From Acidimicrobiia bacterium (GTDB lineage Bacteria > Actinomycetota > Acidimicrobiia > Spongiisociales > UBA5794): DNA of 11,975 bases. A program made the position numbers and the translations under genes. The notes beneath the pieces were generated by a model. It was not told where the DNA came from, searched no databases, and worked only from the letters and a program-made list of their open reading frames with translations. Of the stretch, positions 5,170 through 11,975 are shown one piece after another. Each line of letters begins with the position of its first letter. Position 1 is the first letter of the stretch. The DNA is taken from NCBI GenBank assembly GCA_013003515.1, contig JABDIW010000293.1, positions 1-11,975 of the forward strand. Reading direction: 5' to 3'.

Positions 5170-6286
5170 GGTGACGGTCGGCCTCTCGGGCGGCACCCAG
5201 CCACCGTTGCGGCAGATCGACATGGCGATGCGGCTGGCCAAGACGCCGTGGTTCGACACGCTGTGGACGGTCGACCACTTCGTCGGGTTCTTCCCGAAGG
5301 CGATATGGGACGAGGACTTCTCGTGGATGGCCAAGCCGGGCACGACGCCTGACGCCTATTACGACTACCAGACTCTCCTGGGATACCTGGCGGCGAAGGC
5401 AGGGAACGTGAGGCTTGCCGTCGGTGTGACCGAACCGATCCGCCGTCACCCGATGCTGCTCGCCCAGGCATTCCTGACGCTGACCCACATCGTGAAGCGG
5501 CGTCCCATCCTCGGGATCGGGTCGGGGGAGCGGGAGAACATCGAGCCGTATGGGCTCGACTTCTCAGCACCGGTGTCCCGGCTCGACGAGGCGCTCCAGA
5601 TCATCCGTTCGGTGTTCGACTCGGCGCAGCCTGTCGACTTCTCCGGCCGGTTCCACCAGCTCGACCATGCCGAGATGGATCTGCGGCCCGGGCCGGTGGG
5701 TGCCCCCGAGATATGGGTTGCCGCACACGGGCCGCGGATGCTGAGGCTCACCGGAACCTACGGTGACGGGTGGTGGCCGACGTTGCCGATGACGCCGGAC
5801 GAGTACTCGGGCCGGCTGCACGCGATTCGCTCCGCAGCCCGGCTGGCGGGTCGCGACCCGTCGGCGATCACCCCTGGATATCAGGTGTTCTGCGTGATCG
5901 GGCGGTCCGAGCGGCATGCCCGCAAGCTCCTCGACTCGCCGCCCGCTCGTCTCTCCGCGCTGCTCGCCACCGACGAGGTGTGGCAGGCGGCAGGGCTCGT
6001 CCATCCTCTCGGCGAGGGCTTCGGCGGCATGATCGACATCATCCCGTCGCAGTACTCGAGCGGGGAGCTGAGAACCGCCATGGCCGAGGTGCCGGTGGAC
6101 TTGCTTGCGGACCTGGTGGTGTGGGGAACGAAGGAGCGGATCCTCGATCAGCTCCGCGACTACGTGGAGGCAGGCCTCCGCCATGTGTCGTTGGCTCCGG
6201 TGTCGGGGCTCGTCTCGCGTCGGGACGCCATCGGAGCGGTCAGATCCCTGGTGTGGATCGCTCGGCGCCTTCGCTCAGGGAGATAG
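5162..6286 (+). CDS. Luciferase-like (probably F420-dependent) oxidoreductase, 374 aa
   Basis: This is a TIM-barrel luciferase-like monooxygenase (LLM) family protein. Telling segments are TLWTVDHFVGFFP (33-45), YLAAKAGNVRLAVGVTEPIR (75-94), ILGIGSGERENIEPYG (116-131), PEIWVAAHGPRMLRLTGTYG (182-201) and GDGWWP (201-206). These resemble F420-dependent members, in particular the mycobacterial phthiodiolone ketoreductase type (Rv2951c, of similar length). Such enzymes use F420H2 or F420 to reduce or oxidise organic substrates; the substrate here is unknown, and a dimycocerosate pathway should not be assumed. The ATG at 5162 lies inside the end of the hydrolase gene (8-base overlap) without a ribosome site, so coupling is likely. 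The stop overlaps a convergent small lipoprotein gene. Confidence 0.88.
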   Translation: MSEVTVGLSGGTQPPLRQIDMAMRLAKTPWFDTLWTVDHFVGFFPKAIWDEDFSWMAKPGTTPDAYYDYQTLLGYLAAKAGNVRLAVGVTEPIRRHPMLLAQAFLTLTHIVKRRPILGIGSGERENIEPYGLDFSAPVSRLDEALQIIRSVFDSAQPVDFSGRFHQLDHAEMDLRPGPVGAPEIWVAAHGPRMLRLTGTYGDGWWPTLPMTPDEYSGRLHAIRSAARLAGRDPSAITPGYQVFCVIGRSERHARKLLDSPPARLSALLATDEVWQAAGLVHPLGEGFGGMIDIIPSQYSSGELRTAMAEVPVDLLADLVVWGTKERILDQLRDYVEAGLRHVSLAPVSGLVSRRDAIGAVRSLVWIARRLRSGR

Positions 6287-6466
6287 CTGCTCGTTGATTG
6301 ACGCAGTGCGGTCTTCCAGCAGGTCGGCTGTGGATGTGGCCCGCTCGACAAGACGTCCCTGCTGAGTCTGGGGCTCCGTCGGGGTCGTGGTCGAGGTGGG
6401 GGCCGGGTCACCGCCACAGGCAGCGGCGAGCGAGGCGAGTACCAGCGAGGCCACGAGGCGTTTCAT
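6275..6466 (-). CDS. Small Thr-rich lipoprotein, 63 aa
   Basis: The product starts MKRLVASLVLASLAAACGG: a basic N-terminus, hydrophobic core and a lipobox-like SLAAAC with Cys17 as the likely lipid-modified residue. The mature part is only about 46 residues, with a Ser/Thr/Pro-rich linker (PTSTTTPTEPQ, 23-33) and a polar helical end (RLVERATSTADLLEDRTASI). No known domain. The ATG at 6466 is set by the signal peptide; no ribosome site is evident. Its last 12 bases overlap the convergent oxidoreductase gene (stop at 6284-6286). A short imperfect dyad (CCGA/TCGG, 6468-6479) lies just before the start. The signal peptide makes it a likely real gene, but its function is unknown. Confidence 0.65.
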   Translation of the reverse strand: MKRLVASLVLASLAAACGGDPAPTSTTTPTEPQTQQGRLVERATSTADLLEDRTASINEQLSP

Positions 6467-6526
6467 CCCGACATATCGGCATCGAGCGCCCAGACCTGAA
6501 CTGGAGGCATCGCCCGGCCCGCCGAG

Positions 6527-6532
6527 TACCGT
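6527..6532 (+). promoter_or_regulatory. -10 box of the ABC-F gene
   Basis: TACCGT, ending 9 bases before the ATG at 6542. No ribosome site lies between, so the mRNA would have a leader of at most a few bases. Confidence 0.45.
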
Positions 6533-6541
6533 TCCCCGCCG

Positions 6542-8140
6542 ATGATCATCGCTCGTGGCCTCAACATCGAAGCCGGTGCCCGCCGGCTGATCTCCGACGT
6601 CGACCTCACCGTGCAATCCGGTGACAAGATCGGCCTCGTCGGCCGCAACGGCGCGGGCAAGACCACGTTGATGCGAACCCTCGCCGACCGTTCGATGCCG
6701 GAGGCGGGGACGATCACCCGGAGCGGGGTGGTCGGCTACCTCTCGCAGGATGCCCACCTCCCGGAGCTTGCGGAAGGCGAGGTGACGGCTCTCGAGCGGG
6801 TCCTCACTGCCCGCGACATCGGGTCGTTGCGGTCACAGATGGAAGAGGTGCGCCTCAAGATGGAGACGGCCGAGGGTGGTTCGCTGGACAAGCTCATCGC
6901 CCGGTTCTCGAGGCTGGACACCGAGTTCCAGTCACGGGGCGGCTACGTGGCGGAGGCCGAGGCGAAGCGGTTCGCCGCCTCGCTTGGCATCTCGTCAGAC
7001 GAGCTGGACCAGGGGCTGGCCACGATGTCGGGAGGCCAGCGGCGGCGGGTCGAACTCGCCCGCATCCTGTTCGCCGAGACCGATGTGCTCCTGCTCGATG
7101 AGCCGACCAACCACCTCGACCTCGACGCCAAGGCCTGGTTGATGGCCTTTCTCGGCAACTACCGCGGTGGTCTGTTGGTCATCTCCCACGACCTTCCGCT
7201 CCTCGACGAGTCGATCACGTCGGTCCTCGCTCTGGAGGGGGGACGAGTAGAGATGTTCCGCGGCAACTACTCGTACTACATCTCGGAGCGCGACCGGCGC
7301 CGCGAACAACGGATCAAGGAGCGCAAACACCAGGACGCCACCATCGCCCGCCTCGAGGAGGGAATCCGCCGTTTCAAGGGGTCGACGGAGAAGATGGCCA
7401 AGCGGGCCCGGTCCTGGGAGACCCGGGTGGCGAAGCTCAAGGCGAAACGCACTGAGGTCGGCCCTTCCGAGCGCAAGGTGGCGATGCACTTCCCCCAACC
7501 CCGTCCATCGGGGAAGACTCCGCTCCTGGCAAACGGGCTGTCGAAGGCGTTCGACGACAACGTCGTGTTCGTGGATGTGCGAGTGGATGTCGATCGTGGC
7601 GAGCGGCTGCTGATCATGGGTCTCAACGGGGCCGGCAAGACGACCTTGCTGAAGATCCTCGCCGGAAACGAGACCGCAGACACCGGAGAGGTGAGCATCG
7701 GTCACAACGCCTCATTGGGGTACTACGCCCAGGAGCACGAAGAGATCCGCTCCGGCACCTCGGTACTCGACCACATGAGGAAGGTGTCGCCGCTGCCCGA
7801 CAAGGAGCTGCGGTCGATCCTGGGCCACTTCCTGCTTGCCGACAAGATCGAACAGGACGCCGGGACGTTGTCGGGCGGGGAGAAGACGAAGCTGGCATTG
7901 GCCCAGATCGTGACGGGGGGCCACAACGTCCTCCTCCTCGACGAGCCGACCAACAACCTCGATCCCCAGGCGCGTGACGCGCTTCTCGATGCCATCGCCC
8001 TCTATGCCGGGACCTTGATCCTGGTGAGCCACGACCGTGAGTTCGTCGAGGAGATGGTGCCCGACCGCGTGGTCCTGATGCCCGACGGCGAGACCGCGTT
8101 CTACGACGAGTCTCTGCTCGATCTGGTGGTGCTGACCTAG
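6542..8140 (+). CDS. ABC-F family ATPase, 532 aa
   Basis: Two ABC ATPase domains sit in one chain without membrane segments. Domain 1: Walker A GRNGAGKTT (34-42), signature MSGGQRRRVELARILF (162-177), Walker B VLLLDEPTNHLD (182-193), switch ISHD (214-217). Domain 2: Walker A GLNGAGKTT (360-368), signature LSGGEKTKLALAQI (443-456), Walker B VLLLDEPTNNLD (463-474), switch VSHD (495-498). The linker between them (about 243-320) is highly basic and helical, as expected for the P-site tRNA interaction motif. ABC-F proteins act on the ribosome, as translation factors or by protecting it from antibiotics. Length and wording resemble the actinobacterial Rv1473-like group. Whether it gives resistance cannot be told from sequence. 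All catalytic motifs are intact. The gene ends 9 bases from a convergent gene. Confidence 0.95.
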   Translation: MIIARGLNIEAGARRLISDVDLTVQSGDKIGLVGRNGAGKTTLMRTLADRSMPEAGTITRSGVVGYLSQDAHLPELAEGEVTALERVLTARDIGSLRSQMEEVRLKMETAEGGSLDKLIARFSRLDTEFQSRGGYVAEAEAKRFAASLGISSDELDQGLATMSGGQRRRVELARILFAETDVLLLDEPTNHLDLDAKAWLMAFLGNYRGGLLVISHDLPLLDESITSVLALEGGRVEMFRGNYSYYISERDRRREQRIKERKHQDATIARLEEGIRRFKGSTEKMAKRARSWETRVAKLKAKRTEVGPSERKVAMHFPQPRPSGKTPLLANGLSKAFDDNVVFVDVRVDVDRGERLLIMGLNGAGKTTLLKILAGNETADTGEVSIGHNASLGYYAQEHEEIRSGTSVLDHMRKVSPLPDKELRSILGHFLLADKIEQDAGTLSGGEKTKLALAQIVTGGHNVLLLDEPTNNLDPQARDALLDAIALYAGTLILVSHDREFVEEMVPDRVVLMPDGETAFYDESLLDLVVLT

Positions 8141-8149
8141 AGACGCTGG

Positions 8150-8668
8150 TCACTTCCACTGCATCGAAGGGACCTCGAGGGCGGCTTCACCGGGAATGCC
8201 GAACTTCGCCACCGTCCAGCACAGCAGTGCGGCCGCGAGCGGCACGGGGTGCTGAGCGTTCAGGGAACCTGCATCCAGCGTCGCCAGCTCCGTCTCATGC
8301 TCCCGCAGCACCCAGGTTGGCCTGCGGACCCCGAGACGCCCTGCCGGATACAGGTTGAAGGCGAAGTCCCGGCCGTTGATGCCATAGGAGCGTTTGCCAT
8401 GGGGCAGGGCGAGCGCCAGCTTGCCGTTGTCGTTCGTCACCATCGGCGCGATGTAGGGCCCGTATCCCGTAGCTCGGATCCGCCACTCCGTGCCATCGCT
8501 CACGCGAACCCGCCTGCCAGGACCGAAGTACACCCTGAGCCAGCCGTCGCGCCCCAGCCGTGCGTGGGTCACGGCGGACCCGTCGGGGGCCTTGCCGATG
8601 ACGGCGGCCACCGGGAACCTCACACGGCCGATTCTCACGAGGTGTACCGGCCCGAGAACCTGCTCCAT
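8150..8668 (-). CDS. Unknown protein, 172 aa
   Basis: I do not recognise a named family. The N-terminal half looks beta-rich (VHLVRIGRVRFPVAAVIG, WLRVYFGPGRRVRV, EWRIRATGYGPYIAP) and the middle holds a conserved-looking LPHGKRSYGINGRDFAFNLY (88-107). The C-terminal end has one moderately hydrophobic helix (PLAAALLCWTVAKFGIPGEA, 142-161), perhaps a weak membrane anchor or a buried helix. No catalytic motif is evident. The ATG at 8668 has a TAGCGT box 7 bases upstream, in the 32-base gap after the AAA ATPase gene on the same strand. It can therefore be transcribed alone or by read-through. It converges on the ABC-F gene with a 9-base gap and no visible terminator. Confidence 0.78.
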   Translation of the reverse strand: MEQVLGPVHLVRIGRVRFPVAAVIGKAPDGSAVTHARLGRDGWLRVYFGPGRRVRVSDGTEWRIRATGYGPYIAPMVTNDNGKLALALPHGKRSYGINGRDFAFNLYPAGRLGVRRPTWVLREHETELATLDAGSLNAQHPVPLAAALLCWTVAKFGIPGEAALEVPSMQWK

Positions 8669-8675
8669 GCATCTG

Positions 8676-8681
8676 ACGCTA
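8676..8681 (-). promoter_or_regulatory. -10 box of the 172-aa protein gene
   Basis: TAGCGT on the minus strand, ending 7 bases before the ATG at 8668. It is identical in sequence and spacing to the box of the YIP1-family gene. Confidence 0.55.
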
Positions 8682-8700
8682 CGGGAAGCATCCGGTGGGG

Positions 8701-10164
8701 TCAGGCGATTGCCGCCCGGCCCTGGGCCCAGGACCGCAGAGCGGCCACGTCTTCGGCTCTAGACACCGACAGCGGCACGGTGGCGTCGACCTCTGCGGCG
8801 ACGTCGACGTTGGTCGCCTCGCGCTTCTCGGCGAGTGCTCGATACAGGGCGCCGACGATGCACGTCTCGATCTCGGCCCCGGAGAACCCGTGGGTGGCCG
8901 CCACCAGGTCGTCGAGGTCGAACCGCTCGGGATCGAGCTCACGTCTGCTCAGGTGAGTCGAGAAGATGGCGTGTCTCGCCTCGCGGGTCGGGAGGTCGAC
9001 GAAGAAGATCTCATCGAAACGGCCCCGGCGCAGGAACTCCGGGGGAAGCGAAGACACTTCATTGGCGGTGGCAACGACGAAGACACCGCCCGGTCGGTCC
9101 TGCATCCAACGCAAGAAGGTGCCCAGCATCCGCCGGCTCACGCCGCCGTCGCCCTCGCCGGATGTTGCGAACCCCTTTTCGATCTCGTCGATCCACAGCA
9201 CGGCCGGAGACATCGCCTCCACCGACTCGAGGGCACGGATCAGGCGGTCCTCGGACTCCCCGATGTACTTCGAGTAGAGCCGGGCCGGATCGAGCAGCAC
9301 CAGGGGAACACCCCACGCCGAGGCGACGGTCTTGGCGATCAAGGACTTGCCGGCACCCGGGATGCCGGTCAAGAGCATGCCCTTCGGTCGATCGATGCCT
9401 GCAACCTCGGTGCCAGTGAACACGGCCGAACGGACGGTGAGCCACTCTTTGAGGTTGTCGAAGCCGCCGACGTCGTCGAGGCTCCCGACGGTCGACTCGA
9501 CCAGCTCGAGGATGCCATCGGATGCCAACAGCTCCGCCTTGGCATGGCGGATGGCCGGGAGATCATCTGCCGAGACCGAACCATCGGCCAACGCGGCCCG
9601 CTGGATCAAGCGATCGGCTTCACCGAGGCTGAGACCTGCCAGCGCACCCACCAGCTCTTCCATGGCGGCCGGAGAGAGATCGACGGTCAGGCGACGCTGC
9701 GCGAGGTCGTTGAAGGTTCGCTCGGCGAGCTCCCGCAATTCATGGGCGTCTGGTGGTCGCAACCTCCACACGTGGGCCAGGCCTTCCAGTTCGACGGGCA
9801 CCTCGTGTTTGGGGGCGGTGAGGATGACTGTCTGGCCCTCAGGAGAGCTCATGGCGAGCTCCTTGATGCCTCGCACCACCCTGGCGTCCTCCAGGATCGG
9901 GTGGGCGTCGGCGAACACGTAGACGCCGGGGAGCTCCACGTCGTGGACGAACTGGATGGCGATGTGCGGGTTGCGGGTGCCGTACTGACTTGGCTGGCCC
10001 ACCCTGCCGAGACCGGCCGTGCTCGACCACAGCCAGACGGGAACCTCGAGCTCGGTTGCGGCGCGATGGACGATCGAGAAGAAGCGCTCCTCGTCCTGGG
10101 TCTCGGCCAGGATGAGGGCATGGCGCGAGCCCAATAGGACGCGTAGATCCGCAGCGTTGTCCAT
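8701..10164 (-). CDS. AAA ATPase, Ycf46-like, 487 aa
   Basis: The N-terminal part (about 1-215) resembles the Ycf46 group: LRVLLGSRHALILAETQDEER (7-27), then an inactive-looking nucleotide-fold region (VYVFADAHPILED, 81-93; TVILTAPKHEVP, 112-123). The AAA core follows: DDVGGFDNLKEWL (230-242), Walker A GIPGAGKS (267-274, Lys273), pore-loop-like KYIGESE (299-305), Walker B VLWIDEIE (322-329; Asp326, Glu327), sensor 1 ATAN (365-368), arginine-finger region FLRRGRFDE (377-385) and a C-terminal lid with GFSGAEIE (426-433). It is an intact, soluble, probably hexameric remodelling ATPase; the client is unknown. I prefer the ATG at 10164, since the family begins close to the LLL-R-L segment. An in-frame ATG at 10218 would add 18 residues across the palindrome at 10172-10194. 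Confidence 0.9.
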   Translation of the reverse strand: MDNAADLRVLLGSRHALILAETQDEERFFSIVHRAATELEVPVWLWSSTAGLGRVGQPSQYGTRNPHIAIQFVHDVELPGVYVFADAHPILEDARVVRGIKELAMSSPEGQTVILTAPKHEVPVELEGLAHVWRLRPPDAHELRELAERTFNDLAQRRLTVDLSPAAMEELVGALAGLSLGEADRLIQRAALADGSVSADDLPAIRHAKAELLASDGILELVESTVGSLDDVGGFDNLKEWLTVRSAVFTGTEVAGIDRPKGMLLTGIPGAGKSLIAKTVASAWGVPLVLLDPARLYSKYIGESEDRLIRALESVEAMSPAVLWIDEIEKGFATSGEGDGGVSRRMLGTFLRWMQDRPGGVFVVATANEVSSLPPEFLRRGRFDEIFFVDLPTREARHAIFSTHLSRRELDPERFDLDDLVAATHGFSGAEIETCIVGALYRALAEKREATNVDVAAEVDATVPLSVSRAEDVAALRSWAQGRAAIA

Positions 10165-10171
10165 TGGGGAT

Positions 10172-10194
10172 CTATCGACCGATGGTCCCGATAG
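10172..10194. promoter_or_regulatory. Palindrome upstream of the AAA ATPase gene
   Basis: CTATCG (10172-10177) and CGATAG (10189-10194) form a perfect inverted repeat over an 11-base spacer. Inside it, ACC (10178-10180) and GGT (10184-10186) can also pair. It starts 8 bases before the ATPase ATG, in the gap shared with the divergent acetyltransferase gene, so it could be an operator or an RNA hairpin in the leader. If translation began at the upstream ATG (10218) the palindrome would be coding instead. Confidence 0.35.
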
Positions 10195-10234
10195 GTGGAG
10201 GATTTCGCCGAGAACCATGGGCGTGGCCGGGGCC

Positions 10235-10240
10235 TAGCAT
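10235..10240 (+). promoter_or_regulatory. -10 box of the acetyltransferase fusion gene
   Basis: TAGCAT, ending 6 bases before the ATG at 10247. No ribosome site lies between, again fitting a leaderless transcript. Confidence 0.5.
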
Positions 10241-10246
10241 CGGCCC

Positions 10247-11975
10247 ATGACCACAACGCCTCGCAACTATCCCGCCGACTGGGTCTCAGACGTCGCCCTC
10301 AACGATGGCAAGACCGTGCGCATGCGACCGATCCTGCCTGAGGACCGTGAGGGTCTGCAGGAACTCGTCGCTGCCATGGGGGAACGCAGCCAGTACTACC
10401 GGTTCATGCAGGTCAAGGGCCAGCTCTCCGAGGACGAGCTCGACCACTTCACCCTCCTCGACTACGTCGATCGCATGGCGTTCGTTGTCGAGCACAAGAA
10501 GAAGCTCGTCGCCGTTGGTCGCTACGACCGTGAGCCGGACGACGCCTCCGTGGCCGAGGTGGCGTTCTCGGTGGCCGACGACCAGCAAGGACGCGGCATC
10601 GGAACCCGGCTGCTGGCTCATCTCACCGACTACGCCCGGGAGAACGGCATCAGCGCATTTCGGGCATTCGTCCTGAACGCCAATCACGTGATGATGCGTG
10701 TGTTCCGCAACGCGGGCTTCGTCATGCACCGTGAGCTCGAGGCCGGCGTCTACACCGTGGACTTCCCCACCGAAGACACCGAGGAAACCCTGGCAGCCGA
10801 GTGGCTGCAGGAGCAGCGTGCGGTGTCAGCCTCGATCGCGCCGTTGTTCTACCCGCTGTCGGTGGCAGTGATCGGAGCCAGTCGCGATCCTGCCTCGATC
10901 GGGGGGCGGTTGTTCGCCAACCTCGTGCGGGGGAACTTCATCGGCCCGGTCTTCCCGGTGAACCCTTCGGCGCAGTCGATCCAGAGCGTCAGGGCCTACC
11001 AGACGGTCTCGGATATCCCCGACCCCGTCGACCTGGCCTTCATCGTCGTGCCCGCGCAGTACGTCACCGCCATCGTCGAGGAGTGTGCCGCCAAGGGCGT
11101 CAAAGGCATCGTGGTGATCTCGGCCGGATTCTCCGAGACGGGCGAAGAGGGCGCCAGGCTCGAGGCCGAGCTGCTCGATGTGGTGCGCTCCAACGGCATC
11201 CGGATGGTGGGCCCCAACTGCATGGGGCTCGTCAACAGCGACCCGGCGGTCAATCTCGATGGCCAGTTCGGCCCACTCACGCCGCCGTCGGGGAACGTCG
11301 CCATGTCGAGCCAGTCGGGTGCCCTCGGCATCGCCATCCTCGACTACGCCGACCGGGCGCACATCGGGATCTCGTCGTTCGTCAGCGTGGGGAACAAGGC
11401 GGACGTGTCCGGTAACGATCTGCTCCTGTATTGGGAAGAGGATCCGAACACCGACGTCATCCTCCTGTACCTGGAGTCGTTCGGGAACCCGCGCCGCTTC
11501 GGCCGGATTGCCCGCAGGGTCGCCAAGAAGAAGCCGGTCGTCGCTCTCAAGTCGGGGCGGACCTCGGCCGGAGCCCGGGCGGCCTCGAGCCACACCGGAT
11601 CGCTCGCCTCGCTCGATGTCGCCGTCGACGCAGTGTTCAACCAGTCGGGTGTCATCCGAACCTCGACCCTGGAGGGCCTGTTCGACGTCACCGCGTTGCT
11701 CGCCAACCAGCCCGTGCCAAAAGGCCGCAGGGTCGCCGTGCTCACCAACGCTGGTGGCCCGGCGATCCTCGCCGTGGATGCACTCGAAGGTGAGGGCCTC
11801 GAGGTCGTCGAGCTCTCTCCCCAGCTCCAGGACCGGCTCCGCGCCCACCTCTCACCCGAGGCTGCGGTCCTCAATCCCATCGACATGATCGCTTCAGCCG
11901 GCCCCGAGCAATACGAGGCGTGTCTCGACGAGCTGCTGAAGACGGACGAGGTGGACACCGTCATCGCCATTCACA
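10247..11975 (+). CDS. GNAT acetyltransferase / NDP-forming acyl-CoA synthetase fusion (Pat-like), partial
   Basis: The frame is open from the ATG at 10247 to the window edge (576 codons), so the 3' end is missing. Residues about 18-165 are a GNAT domain: VAEVAFSV (102-109, possible catalytic Glu104), acetyl-CoA loop QQGRGIGTR (113-121) and NHVMMRVFRNAGF (146-158). Residues about 204-576 form the CoA-binding and ligase parts of an NDP-forming acyl-CoA synthetase: VAVIGASRDPASIGG (206-220), VVISAGF (289-295), GPNCMG (322-327), SQSGALG (355-361) and ASSHTGSLA (446-454). His449 sits where active synthetases carry the phospho-histidine. The ATP-grasp part would follow beyond the edge. Actinobacterial Pat proteins have this GNAT-first order and acetylate acetyl-CoA synthetase and other proteins on lysine. 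Retention of His449 leaves a true ligase activity possible. Confidence 0.92.
   Translation, partial: MTTTPRNYPADWVSDVALNDGKTVRMRPILPEDREGLQELVAAMGERSQYYRFMQVKGQLSEDELDHFTLLDYVDRMAFVVEHKKKLVAVGRYDREPDDASVAEVAFSVADDQQGRGIGTRLLAHLTDYARENGISAFRAFVLNANHVMMRVFRNAGFVMHRELEAGVYTVDFPTEDTEETLAAEWLQEQRAVSASIAPLFYPLSVAVIGASRDPASIGGRLFANLVRGNFIGPVFPVNPSAQSIQSVRAYQTVSDIPDPVDLAFIVVPAQYVTAIVEECAAKGVKGIVVISAGFSETGEEGARLEAELLDVVRSNGIRMVGPNCMGLVNSDPAVNLDGQFGPLTPPSGNVAMSSQSGALGIAILDYADRAHIGISSFVSVGNKADVSGNDLLLYWEEDPNTDVILLYLESFGNPRRFGRIARRVAKKKPVVALKSGRTSAGARAASSHTGSLASLDVAVDAVFNQSGVIRTSTLEGLFDVTALLANQPVPKGRRVAVLTNAGGPAILAVDALEGEGLEVVELSPQLQDRLRAHLSPEAAVLNPIDMIASAGPEQYEACLDELLKTDEVDTVIAIH

Noticed and set aside
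6542..8140. ABC-F protein as half of a membrane transporter
   Set aside because: Two fused ATPase domains with a basic linker and no permease gene nearby mark the soluble ABC-F class.
8695..10137. Plus-strand open frame of 480 codons
   Set aside because: It is a full-length antisense shadow of the AAA ATPase gene, has no recognisable domain, and the ATPase motifs on the other strand are intact.
10826..11848. Minus-strand open frame of 340 codons
   Set aside because: It is antisense to the acetyltransferase/synthetase fusion, whose motifs are continuous and in frame through this stretch; its composition is Asp/Arg/His-rich.

Overview
This looks like chromosomal DNA from a high-GC actinobacterium. 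Codon third positions are strongly G/C, intergenic gaps are short, several genes seem to start without a ribosome binding site, and there are Thr-rich lipoproteins, an F420-type luciferase-like oxidoreductase and a GNAT-first acetyltransferase/acyl-CoA synthetase fusion. The run of Thr after the lipobox cysteine and the overall protein style suggest Acidimicrobiia or a relative. That placement is inference. I see no tRNA, rRNA, insertion sequence, phage gene or CRISPR array.

Layout. Positions 1-98 hold two copies of a hairpin-forming 37-bp repeat, spaced 61 bp apart. Then, on the minus strand, come a 62-aa zinc-ribbon protein (105-293), a phase-locked array of degenerate heptamers (360-450), and a YIP1-family membrane protein (450-929). 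Diverging from the last is a lipoprotein with an ethylbenzene-dehydrogenase-like heme-binding domain (1030-1875). It converges with a soluble PAS histidine kinase (1872-2921), and the two stop codons overlap. Behind the kinase on the minus strand is a short 6-phosphogluconate dehydrogenase (2963-3868).

Diverging from the dehydrogenase is a tight plus-strand cluster with overlapping ends: an unknown 142-aa protein (3932-4360), a metallo-beta-lactamase-fold hydrolase (4357-5169) and an F420-type luciferase-like oxidoreductase (5162-6286). A 63-aa lipoprotein (6275-6466, minus) overlaps the end of the oxidoreductase gene. An ABC-F ATPase (6542-8140) follows, converging with an unknown 172-aa protein (8150-8668, minus). 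Next is a Ycf46-like AAA ATPase (8701-10164, minus). Diverging from it is a long GNAT/NDP-forming acyl-CoA synthetase fusion that begins at 10247 and runs off the right edge.

How it works together. Most genes look like housekeeping or stress functions rather than one pathway: pentose-phosphate metabolism (gnd), ribosome-associated ATPase, signalling kinase, protein lysine acylation. The only clear operon is 3932-6286, where stop/start overlaps imply coupled translation. The most notable non-coding signals are the heptamer array and a recurring -10 hexamer close to TAGCGT, which lies 6-11 nt before the start codon of seven genes and implies leaderless mRNAs. I do not see a compact new defence or biosynthetic system. 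The best leads are the heptamer array, the leaderless promoter set, the unknown 142-aa operon leader and the acetyltransferase fusion that keeps its phospho-histidine.
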